NCBI GenBank assembly: GCA_009782875.1
Contig: WRIE01000007.1
Location: forward strand, 1-64,000
Origin: Eubacteriaceae bacterium
GTDB taxonomy: Bacteria; Bacillota; Clostridia; Eubacteriales; Anaerofustaceae
Direction of reading: 5' to 3'
DNA: 64,000 nucleotides
The notes under the pieces are model-generated. The model saw only the letters and a list, made by a program, of their open reading frames with translations, was not told the origin of the DNA and searched no databases. A program made the translations under genes and the position numbers. Position 1 is the stretch's first letter. The number at the start of each line of letters is the position of its first letter. Below are positions 9,039-17,696 of the stretch, in pieces.

Positions 9039-9524
9039 ATGGCGCAACTTATATTGCGTGTTATTAATTTATATTTTTGGTATAGCTCCAATTTGGCAAT
9101 TTTGAAAAAGATGGGATTTGGAAGCGGAGATCTAACAACGCCAAATACCTTTAGGGCACAAGGCGCTGCTTGCAACTTGCTTGTGCAATCGTGTGGCAAA
9201 CCTGCAATCTTCGTGCCAGCCAAAATCCCGGCAAGTTTTCCATCCGCAGTGTTCATCTGCCCTTTTGGGGGCACATGCATTATATTGGCATTTGTCTCAC
9301 TCCGTTTGTTGGCAGGAACCGCAATAAGTGTATACAAAATTGTGCAGATGAAGTTTTTATCTGCATTGGCTGTATACCTGTATCGACCTTTGTCTTTTGG
9401 AATTTCGAACAATGGCCGGATCTTTTTTGGGGTTGGCCTTGTGCCATCTAGGTATAAACCAAATGCTCCGTATATGGCAAATGCTGAGGGATTCTGGCTC
9501 GGCAGCGGTAAAAGTTGCCCATGA
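9039..9524 (+). CDS. Diverged PlsY-like membrane protein, coupled to rarA
   Basis: The 161-residue hydrophobic protein keeps traces of three PlsY (acyl-phosphate:glycerol-3-phosphate acyltransferase) motifs in the right order: GSGDLTTPNTFRAQG for GSGNIGATNxLRxxG, PFGGTCIILA for KGGKGVAT, and RYKPNAPYMANAE for RHRxNIxRLLxGxE. Key residues of each are altered and the N-terminus is short, so acyl transfer is unlikely. The frame is nevertheless probably translated: GGGAG precedes ATG 9039, and its TGA overlaps the rarA ATG (ATGA, 9521-9524). It may be a decaying paralogue or a protein with a new role. The PlsY relationship is my inference from spaced motifs, not from an alignment. Confidence 0.5.
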   Translation: MAQLILRVINLYFWYSSNLAILKKMGFGSGDLTTPNTFRAQGAACNLLVQSCGKPAIFVPAKIPASFPSAVFICPFGGTCIILAFVSLRLLAGTAISVYKIVQMKFLSALAVYLYRPLSFGISNNGRIFFGVGLVPSRYKPNAPYMANAEGFWLGSGKSCP

Positions 9525-10855
9525 CCAGCCAAAGCTCATTTTTCGATTCACCTCCTGGCAACAATTCTGCACCCTTGGCAAACCGGATGAGGCCAGAAAC
9601 TTTAGATGAGTTTGTTGGCCAAAGCGAAATTTTAGGCGAGGGCAAACTGCTAAGGCGAATGCTGGTGGCTGACTCAATTAAATCTATTGTTCTTTTTGGG
9701 CCCCCGGGCTGTGGAAAAACAACCCTTGCCAAAATAATATCAAATACGACACAAAGCTATTTTGAAACAATAAACGCCACAGCCAGCGGCATTGCGGATA
9801 TCCGGGCTTGCATCGACAACGCGCTTAAAAGGATGTCTTCCCGCAACGAGAAAACAATTGTTTTCATAGACGAAATCCATAGGTTCAACAAAATCCAACA
9901 AGATGCGCTGCTTCCTTTTATTGAGAATGGCGTAATCACACTAATAGGCGCAACAACAGAAAACCCGTTTTTTGAATTGACCCCGGCTCTGGCTTCCCGG
10001 ACCACTATTTTTACCTTGAAGCCCTTGTCTGCCGCCGAGGTTGGGACTATTATTAATAATGCCTTAACTGATGCTAAAAAAGGTGTTGGCGGTAGAGGGA
10101 TTGTTGCTACTGAGGAAGCAATTTTGGCTTTGGCAGCGGCAAGCGACGGCGATGCCCGGGTAGCATTAAACGCTTTGGAGCTTGCGGCATTGACCACATT
10201 GCCTGACAGCAACGGCAAAATAAACATTACCTTTGATGTGGTTAGCGAATGCATCCAAAAGAGAATTGTCAAGTACGACAAAGGGCAAGATGAGCATTAC
10301 AACACCATAAGCGCATTTATAAAATCTATACGGGGCAGCGACCCTGACGCTGCCCTATATTGGCTTGCCAAAATGATTTATTGCGGCGAGGATCCCAAAT
10401 TTATCGCGAGGCGGATGGTAATTCTTGCAAGCGAAGATATTTCAAATGCCCAGCCTTCTGCGCTCACATTAGCCGTGGCAACTTTTAATGCAGTGGAAGT
10501 GATCGGTTTGCCCGAATGCCAGCTAAATCTGGCACAGTGCGCTGTTTTTCTTGCCTTGAGCCCCAAAAGCTCTACTTCGATGGACGGGCTTTTCGCAGCA
10601 ATGGAGGATGTTAAAAAGATGCCTAGGGCCAGTGTGCCCGCCCATCTTACGATTAGCCCCTCCCAAGAGGATAAGCCAGAATACAAGTACCCACATAATT
10701 ATCCGGCGGGATATGTCAGACAGCAATATTTACCGGATGCCCTTGCCGGCAAAAAGTACTATGTCCCCAAAGAGATTGGGTACGAGAAACGGCTTGCAGA
10801 TTATCTAAAAAGCATCACCTTGCAGAGCGAGATGAAGGGGGGAGCCAATAACTAG
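9521..10855 (+). CDS. rarA: Replication-associated recombination protein A
   Basis: This 444-residue AAA+ ATPase of the RarA/MgsA/WRNIP1 family has Walker A GPPGCGKTT (about 60-68), Walker B FIDEIHRFNK, sensor 1 GATTENPFFE and the C-terminal tetramerisation region with YKYPHNYPAGYVRQQYLPD. It acts at stalled replication forks and single-strand gaps. The ATG at 9521 overlaps the stop of the PlsY-like gene (ATGA), and no independent ribosome site is strong, so it is probably translated by coupling. An in-frame TTG at 9515 lies within the upstream gene and is less likely. Confidence 0.93.
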   Translation: MTSQSSFFDSPPGNNSAPLANRMRPETLDEFVGQSEILGEGKLLRRMLVADSIKSIVLFGPPGCGKTTLAKIISNTTQSYFETINATASGIADIRACIDNALKRMSSRNEKTIVFIDEIHRFNKIQQDALLPFIENGVITLIGATTENPFFELTPALASRTTIFTLKPLSAAEVGTIINNALTDAKKGVGGRGIVATEEAILALAAASDGDARVALNALELAALTTLPDSNGKINITFDVVSECIQKRIVKYDKGQDEHYNTISAFIKSIRGSDPDAALYWLAKMIYCGEDPKFIARRMVILASEDISNAQPSALTLAVATFNAVEVIGLPECQLNLAQCAVFLALSPKSSTSMDGLFAAMEDVKKMPRASVPAHLTISPSQEDKPEYKYPHNYPAGYVRQQYLPDALAGKKYYVPKEIGYEKRLADYLKSITLQSEMKGGANN

Positions 10856-11303
10856 CGTCTGGCGGCGCTTGTGAAAGCTTGATTGGGTAGCTTAAGTGCG
10901 TTTAGCGCTGTATTGCCCAAGTAATAGGCGACAAATTTGTACCGCTATCCCCTTGCGCAAAGGTTTGTGTTTAAAAGACAGGAGGGAAAGCAGCAGGGAT
11001 GCAAACAACAGCAAACCGCTATAGCAACGTGCGATTTGCTTGCTGGCATGCCTCGATGAATATGCGAATTGGACAGGGACAAGCGCTCATTGTCGCCAAC
11101 AACATGCAAGCGCTACGCGATGGTGTGTGGCACTCCAACAGAAATTTTTCCACGTTGACAACTGCAGCTTGCATAAGCGAATCCATAACCATTATAAAAA
11201 TTCAATTATCAGAAACTAGCAATACACTATTGGCTTTGAGGAAGGCTACATAAGGAGGCGCGATTCCTCCCCCGCCAAGAGTAAGGGGCACCCTCGCGTA
11301 GAA
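10856..11303. other. Leader region of the FecCD importer, 448 bases
   Basis: No protein is supported; the open frame at 10999-11253 resembles nothing known. Near the end, 11249-11290 contains GGCGCGATTCC followed by CCCGCC and GTAAGGGG, which resembles part of a cobalamin riboswitch core (GGTGCGATTCC ... CCCGCCACTGTAA). The usual downstream B12 box is not found and the spacing is compressed, so this is either a degenerate element or chance. GGAGG/CCTCC would form a small hairpin around it. Confidence 0.3.
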
Positions 11304-12329
11304 ATGATGAGAAAATACATTGCAATAACCCTCGCAATACTGGTTTCAGCCGCAGCGATTGTTTTTTTTACTTATTTCGGAGCAGCTAATATCACATTTG
11401 CAGAGACATCCAAAATAATTCTTTATAAAATTTTCGGTGTTTTTTCTAGTGAAGTGGCGCTGTTGGCTTCAAAAGAGACGATAATATGGCAATTACGCTT
11501 TCCAAGGGCATTGTTGGCGTTTCTAGTTGGAGGCGGCCTTGCATTGTCCGGGGCAGTATACCAAGCGATATTCAAAAACCCTATGGCAGATCCATATATT
11601 CTCGGAATATCTTCTGGGGCGGCGTTTGGAGCGACAATTGGCATCATTCTGAAAATCCCTGGTTCCTATCTTGGATTGAACCTGACAAATTGGCTGGCGT
11701 TTGCAGGCTCAATCTTGACTGTTTTTTTTGTATACAACATAGCAAAAGTGGGGAGGAGCGCAATGCTGACCTCCTTGTTGCTGACTGGCACTGCTGTGAG
11801 CCAGTTTTTAACAGCGTTTATTTCTCTTGCAATGATGCTGTCGGCAAATGAGATGAGGCGGATTTATTATTGGACATTAGGCAGCTTCAATTCAAAAGGT
11901 TGGTCCCATGTCGGGATGGTATTGCCATACATTGCCATCTCAGTGATATATATTTATATTTTCTCGAGGGACTTGGATATCATAATGCTTGGAGACGACA
12001 CAGCTGTGCGTTACGGTATTGATGTTGAGAAGGTTAAAAGCCGGATGTTTGTTGTGACAGCGCTGTTGATGAGCGCTTGCGTCTCTGTCAGCGGGATAAT
12101 CGGTTTTGTTGGTCTTGTATCGCCCCATATTATGCGCCTTTTTACCGGTCCTTTGCATAAAAAGCTAATGCCGGCAGCATTTTTCTTCGGGGGCGCCTTG
12201 CTGTGCATGTGCGACACGATCGCCCGCAGCGCAGCTAACTCTGAAATCCCTGTTGGCATAGTAACAGCGCTTTGCGGAGCGCCTTTTTTCATATATTTGC
12301 TGCGCGCTAAGCGCACGGAGGTTATTTGA
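11304..12329 (+). CDS. FecCD/BtuC-family ABC importer permease
   Basis: The 341-residue polytopic membrane protein has about ten predicted helices. Family landmarks are LRFPRALLAFLVGGGLALSG (54-73), NPMADPYILGISSGA and the ATPase-contact block VSGIIGFVGLVSPHIMRL. These permeases carry ferric siderophores, haem or corrinoids when paired with an extracellular binding protein. The ATPase gene overlaps it by one base (TGATG). No substrate-binding protein lies nearby, so it must be encoded elsewhere. Two consecutive ATGs (11304, 11307) are possible starts and neither has a strong ribosome site. Confidence 0.9.
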   Translation: MMRKYIAITLAILVSAAAIVFFTYFGAANITFAETSKIILYKIFGVFSSEVALLASKETIIWQLRFPRALLAFLVGGGLALSGAVYQAIFKNPMADPYILGISSGAAFGATIGIILKIPGSYLGLNLTNWLAFAGSILTVFFVYNIAKVGRSAMLTSLLLTGTAVSQFLTAFISLAMMLSANEMRRIYYWTLGSFNSKGWSHVGMVLPYIAISVIYIYIFSRDLDIIMLGDDTAVRYGIDVEKVKSRMFVVTALLMSACVSVSGIIGFVGLVSPHIMRLFTGPLHKKLMPAAFFFGGALLCMCDTIARSAANSEIPVGIVTALCGAPFFIYLLRAKRTEVI

Positions 12330-13585
12330 TGGAGCCTTTGCTTTCATTTGACCATGTTAGTGTGGGATACGATGAGCGTATTGTGTTGGATGATTTCTGT
12401 TTCGATTTGTTTGAAGGAGAGTTCGTTAGTGTGCTGGGGCCTAATGGGGCAGGGAAGTCTACGCTGATTAATGCAGTCCTCAATACAATAACCCCTACAT
12501 CAGGAACGATCTACCTGTCTGGGAAAGACAACCGATCCTATTCCTACAAGGAGCGGGCATGTATCACTTCTGTAGTGCCCCAGCAGTTCTCGACATCTTT
12601 TGCCTTTACTGTCTATGATATAGTGTTGATGGGCAGAAGCCCTTTTTTGCGCAGGCTCCAGTCAGAGACGCCAGAAGACTTTGAGATTGTGGACCGTGCA
12701 TTGCGCTTGACCAACACTTACCAATTCAAAGACAGAAAAGTCACAGCCCTTTCAGGCGGGGAGCGGCAGAGAGTCGTCATTTCAGGCGCTTTAGCCCAAA
12801 CCCCAAAATTGCTGATACTCGATGAGCCGACCAGCCAGCTTGATATGCACCACACATTGGAGATTATGCAATTGATCAGGCGCCTCAACCAAGAAGAAGG
12901 GTTGACAGTGTTGGCTGTCCTCCACGATATCAATATGGCTTGCAGGTATTCAGACAAGCTATTAATGATAAAAGATGGGAAAAAAGTCATCGAGGGGCCT
13001 GTTGACCAAGTAGCAACTGAGGATGTGCTTACACCTGTTTACAAAGTTGATATGGTTGTAAGAACTAACAGGCTGACGGAATCTATTGAAGTTGTGCCAA
13101 TTAAAAAAACTGATGATGAAATCCTGCCATACCGAAAACAGGTTTGTTTGGTGTGTGGAGGGGGCAGCGGACAGTCACTGATGGTTGAGCTGCGCAACAA
13201 CCGTTACAAAACATGCGCTGCTGTATTGAACAGCTCTGACAGTGATGCAGAGGCTTGCCAGGATATGGGTTTTGAATTCGTGTTGGAAGCGCCGTTTTGC
13301 CAAATTTCTGATGAGAAATTTGAAGAATGCGTTGAAATAATAAAAAAATGTGATGTTGTCATAGTTGCTAGTGTGCCTTTCGGCTCAGGCAACCTGAAAA
13401 ACCTGGAAGCAATCAAAAAAGCTGCAGAATCGAAAAAGTTGGATGTATACTTGATTGAATGCGGCAAAAGAGATTTCACAGGCGGTTTGGCCGATGCTAT
13501 AATGGATGGAATGGTCGATGAGGGATATGCGAAAAAAGTGCTCTACCATGATCTTACAGGCCTTATTGCCCAAAATGTGCTCTAG
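12329..13585 (+). CDS. ABC importer ATPase with extra C-terminal nucleotide-binding-like domain
   Basis: The 418-residue protein has ATPase core 1-255: Walker A GPNGAGKS (37-44), signature LSGGERQRV and Walker B LLILDEPTSQLD, as in FepC/BtuD. After a short linker comes a separate alpha/beta domain (about 262-418) starting QVCLVCGGGSGQSLMVELRN, with further blocks DVVIVASVPFGSGNLKNLE and VYLIECGKRDF. Its glycine-rich first loop resembles a Rossmann-like nucleotide site. Such C-terminal additions occur in other anaerobes' iron/corrinoid importers; the function is not known to me. ATG 12329 overlaps the permease stop, with GGAG eight bases upstream. The gene is about 160 codons longer than an ordinary importer ATPase. 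Confidence 0.88.
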   Translation: MEPLLSFDHVSVGYDERIVLDDFCFDLFEGEFVSVLGPNGAGKSTLINAVLNTITPTSGTIYLSGKDNRSYSYKERACITSVVPQQFSTSFAFTVYDIVLMGRSPFLRRLQSETPEDFEIVDRALRLTNTYQFKDRKVTALSGGERQRVVISGALAQTPKLLILDEPTSQLDMHHTLEIMQLIRRLNQEEGLTVLAVLHDINMACRYSDKLLMIKDGKKVIEGPVDQVATEDVLTPVYKVDMVVRTNRLTESIEVVPIKKTDDEILPYRKQVCLVCGGGSGQSLMVELRNNRYKTCAAVLNSSDSDAEACQDMGFEFVLEAPFCQISDEKFEECVEIIKKCDVVIVASVPFGSGNLKNLEAIKKAAESKKLDVYLIECGKRDFTGGLADAIMDGMVDEGYAKKVLYHDLTGLIAQNVL

Positions 13586-13606
13586 CCAAACTTGGAGGTG
13601 GCAAAT

Positions 13607-14572
13607 TTGAGGATTTCAGTTCAAGGATGCGGAAGATGGGGCAGTTTTATCGCTTGGTACTTAAGCAGGATAGGTTATGATGTTTGTCTATGGGGGCGAA
13701 AGACTTCAGCAAGCTTGGAGCAATTCAAGCAAACGAGAAAAAACACTTATCTTGAGCTTCAAGACAATATTCATTTGACTGACGACCTTGACGAATCATT
13801 GTCTTTTTCTGACATTATAATTGTAAGCATTTCAGCCCAGGAGCTGAGATCCCATGCAAAAGTGTTGTCGATGGCAGAAGGGATCGAGGGCAAAACCCTA
13901 GTTTTGTGCATGAAAGGACTCGAGGACGGCACAGGCTTGCGGCTAAGCCAAGTTGTCAGGGAAGTATTGGGCCAAAGAGTCAAAGTTGCCGTATGGCTTG
14001 GACCTGGCCATGTGCAGGATTTCTTGAATGGCAATCCAAATTGCATGGTGATCGACTCTGATGACAATGATTTGGTCACAGAGCTTGTTGAAATATTCAG
14101 TTCAGACCTAATCCGTTTCTATTACGGCCATGACTTAATAGGAAGCGAAATTGGCGCTGCCGCTAAAAATGTTATAGGCATTGCGTCCGGGATCTTGGAC
14201 GGCTTGGAAATGAGCGCGCTGAAGGGCGCGCTGATGGCGAGGGGCTCAAGGGAGGTTTCGAGGCTGATTAAGGCCATGGGCGGCAATGAGCTTACAGCTT
14301 ATGGATTGACACACTTAGGTGATTATGAGGCGACTGTGTTCTCAAAGTATAGCCATAACCGCAGTTTTGGAGAAGCGTATGTGAGGGGCGACCACTTTGA
14401 GCTGCTAGCGGAGGGAGTTGCGACCAGTTCAGCGTTGATGGCTTTAAAAGACAAGTACAATGTTGAGCTGCCCATTAGCTCTGCAGTTTATGATATTGTA
14501 ATACACCAAAAAGATCCAATACAGACACTTTCAAATTTGTTTTTAAGAAGTATTAAAGGCGAATTTGTATAA
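13607..14572 (+). CDS. gpsA: NAD(P)H-dependent glycerol-3-phosphate dehydrogenase
   Basis: It makes sn-glycerol 3-phosphate from dihydroxyacetone phosphate for phospholipid synthesis. The 321-residue form starts with the nucleotide site RISVQGCGRWG, has the conserved VWLGPGHVQDF block (usually GPSHAEE) and the catalytic Lys in GAAAKNVIGIASGI. The preferred start is TTG 13607 because GGAGG (13594-13598) lies eight bases upstream; the longer frame from 13592 would place that site inside the coding sequence. The GPSH-to-GPGH change is slight and probably tolerated. It follows the importer ATPase by 21 bases and may share its transcript. Confidence 0.9.
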   Translation: MRISVQGCGRWGSFIAWYLSRIGYDVCLWGRKTSASLEQFKQTRKNTYLELQDNIHLTDDLDESLSFSDIIIVSISAQELRSHAKVLSMAEGIEGKTLVLCMKGLEDGTGLRLSQVVREVLGQRVKVAVWLGPGHVQDFLNGNPNCMVIDSDDNDLVTELVEIFSSDLIRFYYGHDLIGSEIGAAAKNVIGIASGILDGLEMSALKGALMARGSREVSRLIKAMGGNELTAYGLTHLGDYEATVFSKYSHNRSFGEAYVRGDHFELLAEGVATSSALMALKDKYNVELPISSAVYDIVIHQKDPIQTLSNLFLRSIKGEFV

Positions 14573-14774
14573 AAATACAATAAAAAACATTGGCTATTGC
14601 AGGAATCGGTCTGTTTTTGTTTTCTGCCAGCCTTTTTTCCATCTCTTAGGGGCAGTCACGGCCAATTGGGGTTTGTAGCCTCGTTTTTTTTGCGGGCATT
14701 TTCCGCCACATTATCGGCAATCATATGCCGTCGCCGTCGCAACCCCGAAAACTTGCTGCTGCATGCAATTTGAC

Positions 14775-15768
14775 GCTATAGTGCAATATCCATCGCTGTG
14801 TATTGGCTGAGCCTCGCTTAAGTTGCAGTCAACAAGCCTGTTTCTTTCCATAAGTAGCGCTATTGGAGTGGGATTATGAAAAAAGAGGCAACAAACCGCA
14901 TTAATGGTATTATGAGTTTGCATAAACAAAATGCCTGGCAGGCGGGTCTCATGAAGAAAATACCACTAAACGAGCGGGTTGCATAGTTCCTTGAAGGATT
15001 AGCCGCCAATGAAGGCTAAAGAAGGCGATGTTGTGGCCAGGATGATAACAGCGAAGGTTTTGCCGGCATATTGCGGAAAGCTTGCAGGCATTGGGCGCCG
15101 CACAGGATCGAGCCGGGAGGCATATGGCTGTTTTTATTCGTGGTGGCAGCTGGGGCGGCAGCGCGCTGGGCGGTTGTGCAGGCGCTGTCTCGGCGAAAAC
15201 GGCTTTTTGCCAGGGCAAAAGAGGCCGGCAAGCCGGTGGTTGTGCCTCTGGACGGCGCCACCGACACAAAATAGCTGCCCCAGTCCGGGGCGGCGAGTTT
15301 TGTGCTATGTCTCCAGGATATGCGGCAAGGCAAAATCCAAAATAGGGCTCGCCCAGGAATTGGCCCCATGCCTGCAAAAAGCCGAGACAGCTAGTTGCGC
15401 GGTTTTCGGCTCTTGGCAGCTAAACAGGTATGTTAACCCGCACTTTTGGGCGGAAGGCTATGGGCTGGTGTGCGCATTGGGGGCAAACAGGGCAATCTGC
15501 CCTGCGGACCACAGGGTCCAAATCAAGGAGTTTTCGAGGCTGGCAGAGAAAATAGAGTGTTGCCTGGTTGCAGCAAACTCGAAAAGTACTATATCACAAG
15601 CCTGTGACGCGCTTGAAAGGCATTGCAAACCCGGCGGCGCTTATAAGATGGCCTGAAGATGGGTTTGTAAACGGGAAAGCAATATTGCCTCCCAACAGAT
15701 GAATTCACAGAGTTCTATAGTAAAATTGCGTAGTGTGCAATTCGAGATGTTCTTTTTGCAATTACTGT
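14775..15768 (+). mobile_element. Decayed copy of the transposon that is intact at 33159-34533
   Basis: This is a degenerate relative of the 33 kb element. It retains the block at 14876-14923 (47 of 48 bases identical to 33252-33299), scattered transposase similarity over 14943-15656, and a right end reading TCTTTTTGCAATTACTGT, close to the intact element's terminal repeat. The left end is eroded; GCTATAGTGCAATATCC near 14774-14790 is the best match. Many frameshifts, stops and deletions make it non-functional. Confidence 0.75.
14943..15735 (+). pseudogene. Broken IS4-superfamily (IS701-like) transposase
   Basis: Fragments in several frames match the transposase at 33327-34499: the N-terminal KIPLNERVA, the middle AYCGKLAGIGRRTGSSRE, the segment CAVFGSWQLNR ... 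FWAEGYGLVCALGANR, and the C-terminal end TEFYSKIA. There are several frameshifts and stops, and about 370 bases of the C-terminal coding region are missing after 15654. No protein of useful size could be made. Confidence 0.8.
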
Positions 15769-15991
15769 TCAATGTTATATATCCAATGCCGAACACTCCA
15801 ATAAGGCAAGGAGAGTTTGAAAGCACTTTTTCGTTGAGCCAGGTGAATTAGTTGCTAAAAGTTGTAAAAATGGTTCTCGATGTATTTTTTGCCATGTTTT
15901 TTGTGGATTAGTGTAATTTCTCTAAAACGGTTATTCTATGTACTTTTGTTAAATGTAAGCATTCTTTTTCAATTTTTATTGAATTAGTTGT

Positions 15992-16021
15992 TTGTCTAGT
16001 ATAGATTATTAATGGTATAAT
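15992..16021 (+). promoter_or_regulatory. Promoter of the TetR-family regulator
   Basis: TTGTCT (15992-15997), an 18-base spacer and TATAAT (16016-16021), about 30 bases ahead of the coding start. The short leader places any TetR operator on or beside the -10 element, as expected for an autoregulated repressor; no clear palindrome is visible there. Confidence 0.65.
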
Positions 16022-16057
16022 ACATACAATATTATTTGCAGGCAGAGGTACACCAAA

Positions 16058-16708
16058 ATGGCAACATATAAAAAGGGAATTGAAACTAAAGAGAAAATTT
16101 TCCAGTCAGCAAAAAAAATGTTTTACGAATACGGCTATAAGTCTGCGACCATCGAAAGGATTGCAGATGAGGCTAAAGTTCCAATTGGGTTGGTGAACTA
16201 TTATTTCAAGAAAAATGATATCCTTTCACTTGTTTATTTGCAATTTATCGAGAATATACGCAAAGCAATTGATGACCAAGTAAGCGACACCATAGAGAAC
16301 CCTTTACAGAGGCACATAATTTTCACTCGCATTTTTTATTCTATCATGCTAAACAATAATAGGAACAGGGAGTTATATAAAGAAATATTTATCAACCAAC
16401 TGGTTCAAGCTGATGGAAGCGATCTGATAGGCAATGACTTTATGGATATTATCCGCACCTTTGATATCGACATTACAGAATCGATCTTCCGCAGATTGAT
16501 GATAGCAGAGTATGGCGCTAGGCGTGAATTGTTGATTGACCGGTATGATGTGCTTGATCCCCAAAAGAGCAAAGATTTTATAAACTTCTTAGCCACAATA
16601 TCAGTCAGATTGGCTGGTGTTGATATTAAATTGGTTATGAATAATATAAAGAGGGCTGAAGAGATACTTCGTTCAGTCGATTATTCGAGTATTAAGTTTT
16701 TAATATAA
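16058..16708 (+). CDS. TetR/AcrR-family transcriptional regulator
   Basis: The 216-residue protein begins with the TetR helix-turn-helix, GIETKEKIFQSAKKMFYEYG ... SATIERIADEAKVPIGLVNYYFKKND (about 5-50). The remaining 165 residues form the helical ligand/dimer domain, which is not conserved enough to suggest an effector. AGAGG precedes the ATG. The flanking genes are a transposon remnant upstream and a small membrane protein 220 bases downstream, beyond a terminator, so no target is obvious. Confidence 0.88.
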   Translation: MATYKKGIETKEKIFQSAKKMFYEYGYKSATIERIADEAKVPIGLVNYYFKKNDILSLVYLQFIENIRKAIDDQVSDTIENPLQRHIIFTRIFYSIMLNNNRNRELYKEIFINQLVQADGSDLIGNDFMDIIRTFDIDITESIFRRLMIAEYGARRELLIDRYDVLDPQKSKDFINFLATISVRLAGVDIKLVMNNIKRAEEILRSVDYSSIKFLI

Positions 16709-16737
16709 AATTTAACTATAGTACAGTAGGCTACATT

Positions 16738-16760
16738 GCCCCTCATTGGGGCTTTTTCTT
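16738..16760 (+). terminator. Terminator after the TetR gene
   Basis: GCCCC-tcatt-GGGGC followed by TTTTTCTTTTTTTT, thirty bases past the stop codon: a compact, strong intrinsic terminator. Confidence 0.85.
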
Positions 16761-16928
16761 TTTTTTGTGCTGGAGTTGGGTAAAAAAAAGCCTTTGATAT
16801 TATGGTTTTGATTTTTGCTATGGTGGAAGTGAAGCAAATCATATACTGTAAATTCATATTTGCCTGTAGCGGATAACTGGGGCAAGCTGAGCAAACTACA
16901 ACAATAACTGCGCTTTTTATGATTTACT

Positions 16929-17411
16929 ATGGATAAAAAAAGGAACAGGCGGATGAATAGGCAAATTGACAGTAGAGTCGCAATTTGTTTGTTGCTTATA
17001 CTAGCGTCACTAGCTGCTATTTGTCTTTCTGTAGGAATACAGGAAGGTTTCGGCAGCACTCCAGCCTATGTGGCTGGCGCCCTGCTAGTAGCCTCAGTTT
17101 TAAGTTTCGCGTTCTGCCTGAATGAGTCCAAGGAAGCTACCTTAAAGATATCCAGAATAAAGTTTGTTTCTTTGCGCGCGCCGTTAAGTGTGAAAAAGGA
17201 GAATGTGATCATGCTCTCTGATGCCCAAAGCGTTTTGGCAGTGGCGAAAAAGCGGAACCGGGAAGTGCTGGTCCATGAAGGAGAGCATATTTCTGGCTGT
17301 TATGTTATAAGCGACGGTTTCACATTTGCTTTTGAAAAAGAAAAAACTGAGCAAATTTTTAGTCGAGGCATACAAGAAGAAGCTGGAGATTCAGCGCAGT
17401 TTTCAACTTAA
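16929..17411 (+). CDS. Small two-helix membrane protein, unknown function
   Basis: The 160-residue protein has a basic N-terminus (KKRNRRMNRQ), two predicted membrane helices at about 18-36 and 45-63, then a soluble C-terminal domain of about 95 residues with several beta strands. The topology would put the tail in the cytoplasm. I do not recognise the family. No good ribosome site precedes the ATG, and an internal ATG at 16953 is an alternative start. It lies between the TetR terminator and the convergent peptidase operon. Confidence 0.6.
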   Translation: MDKKRNRRMNRQIDSRVAICLLLILASLAAICLSVGIQEGFGSTPAYVAGALLVASVLSFAFCLNESKEATLKISRIKFVSLRAPLSVKKENVIMLSDAQSVLAVAKKRNREVLVHEGEHISGCYVISDGFTFAFEKEKTEQIFSRGIQEEAGDSAQFST

Positions 17412-17431
17412 AACCACATAGAGAGGAAGGG

Positions 17432-17482
17432 ATGCGATTAGAAAAAAACAAGCGCAGGTTCTCAATCAACTATGTAGAGTAG
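17432..17482 (+). CDS. Possible 16-residue micro-ORF
   Basis: A good ribosome site (GAGGAAGG, 17423-17430) lies immediately before an ATG that opens a 16-codon frame encoding MRLEKNKRRFSINYVE. It is too short to judge by codon use and may be chance. The rest of 17412-17640 holds nothing I can identify. Confidence 0.2.
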   Translation: MRLEKNKRRFSINYVE

Positions 17483-17640
17483 CTAATGTGCCCTCTGGCT
17501 GCTGCTATAGCGTCATACCGTGTACAATATCACGATAAAGAAAGATACTCGCAAAATCCAGGAAACACTACCAGCAATAGCAATTGGGCAGGAGGATCCT
17601 GTAGCGGGATTGTCGCCTCCAAGCTGTTGCCTATCAGGCA

Positions 17641-17688
17641 CACAAAAAAAGGCAGTGGGGCTCCTGCCCACCTTGCCTTTTTTTGTGC
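17641..17688. terminator. Bidirectional terminator between convergent genes
   Basis: CACAAAAAAAGGCAGTGGG pairs with CCCACCTTGCCTTTTTTTG. It is a long A/T-tailed palindrome that works in both directions, lying nine bases from the end of the minus-strand peptidase gene. Confidence 0.9.
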
Positions 17689-17696
17689 TCCAGTTG

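Noticed and set aside
9032-9532. 166-codon minus-strand frame opposite the PlsY-like gene
   Set aside because: The plus-strand frame has a ribosome site, PlsY-like motif order and the ATGA overlap with rarA; the antisense frame has none of these.
10999-11253. 84-codon frame upstream of the FecCD permease
   Set aside because: A purine-rich GGAGGG is too far from the ATG, and the protein has no pattern; treated as leader DNA.
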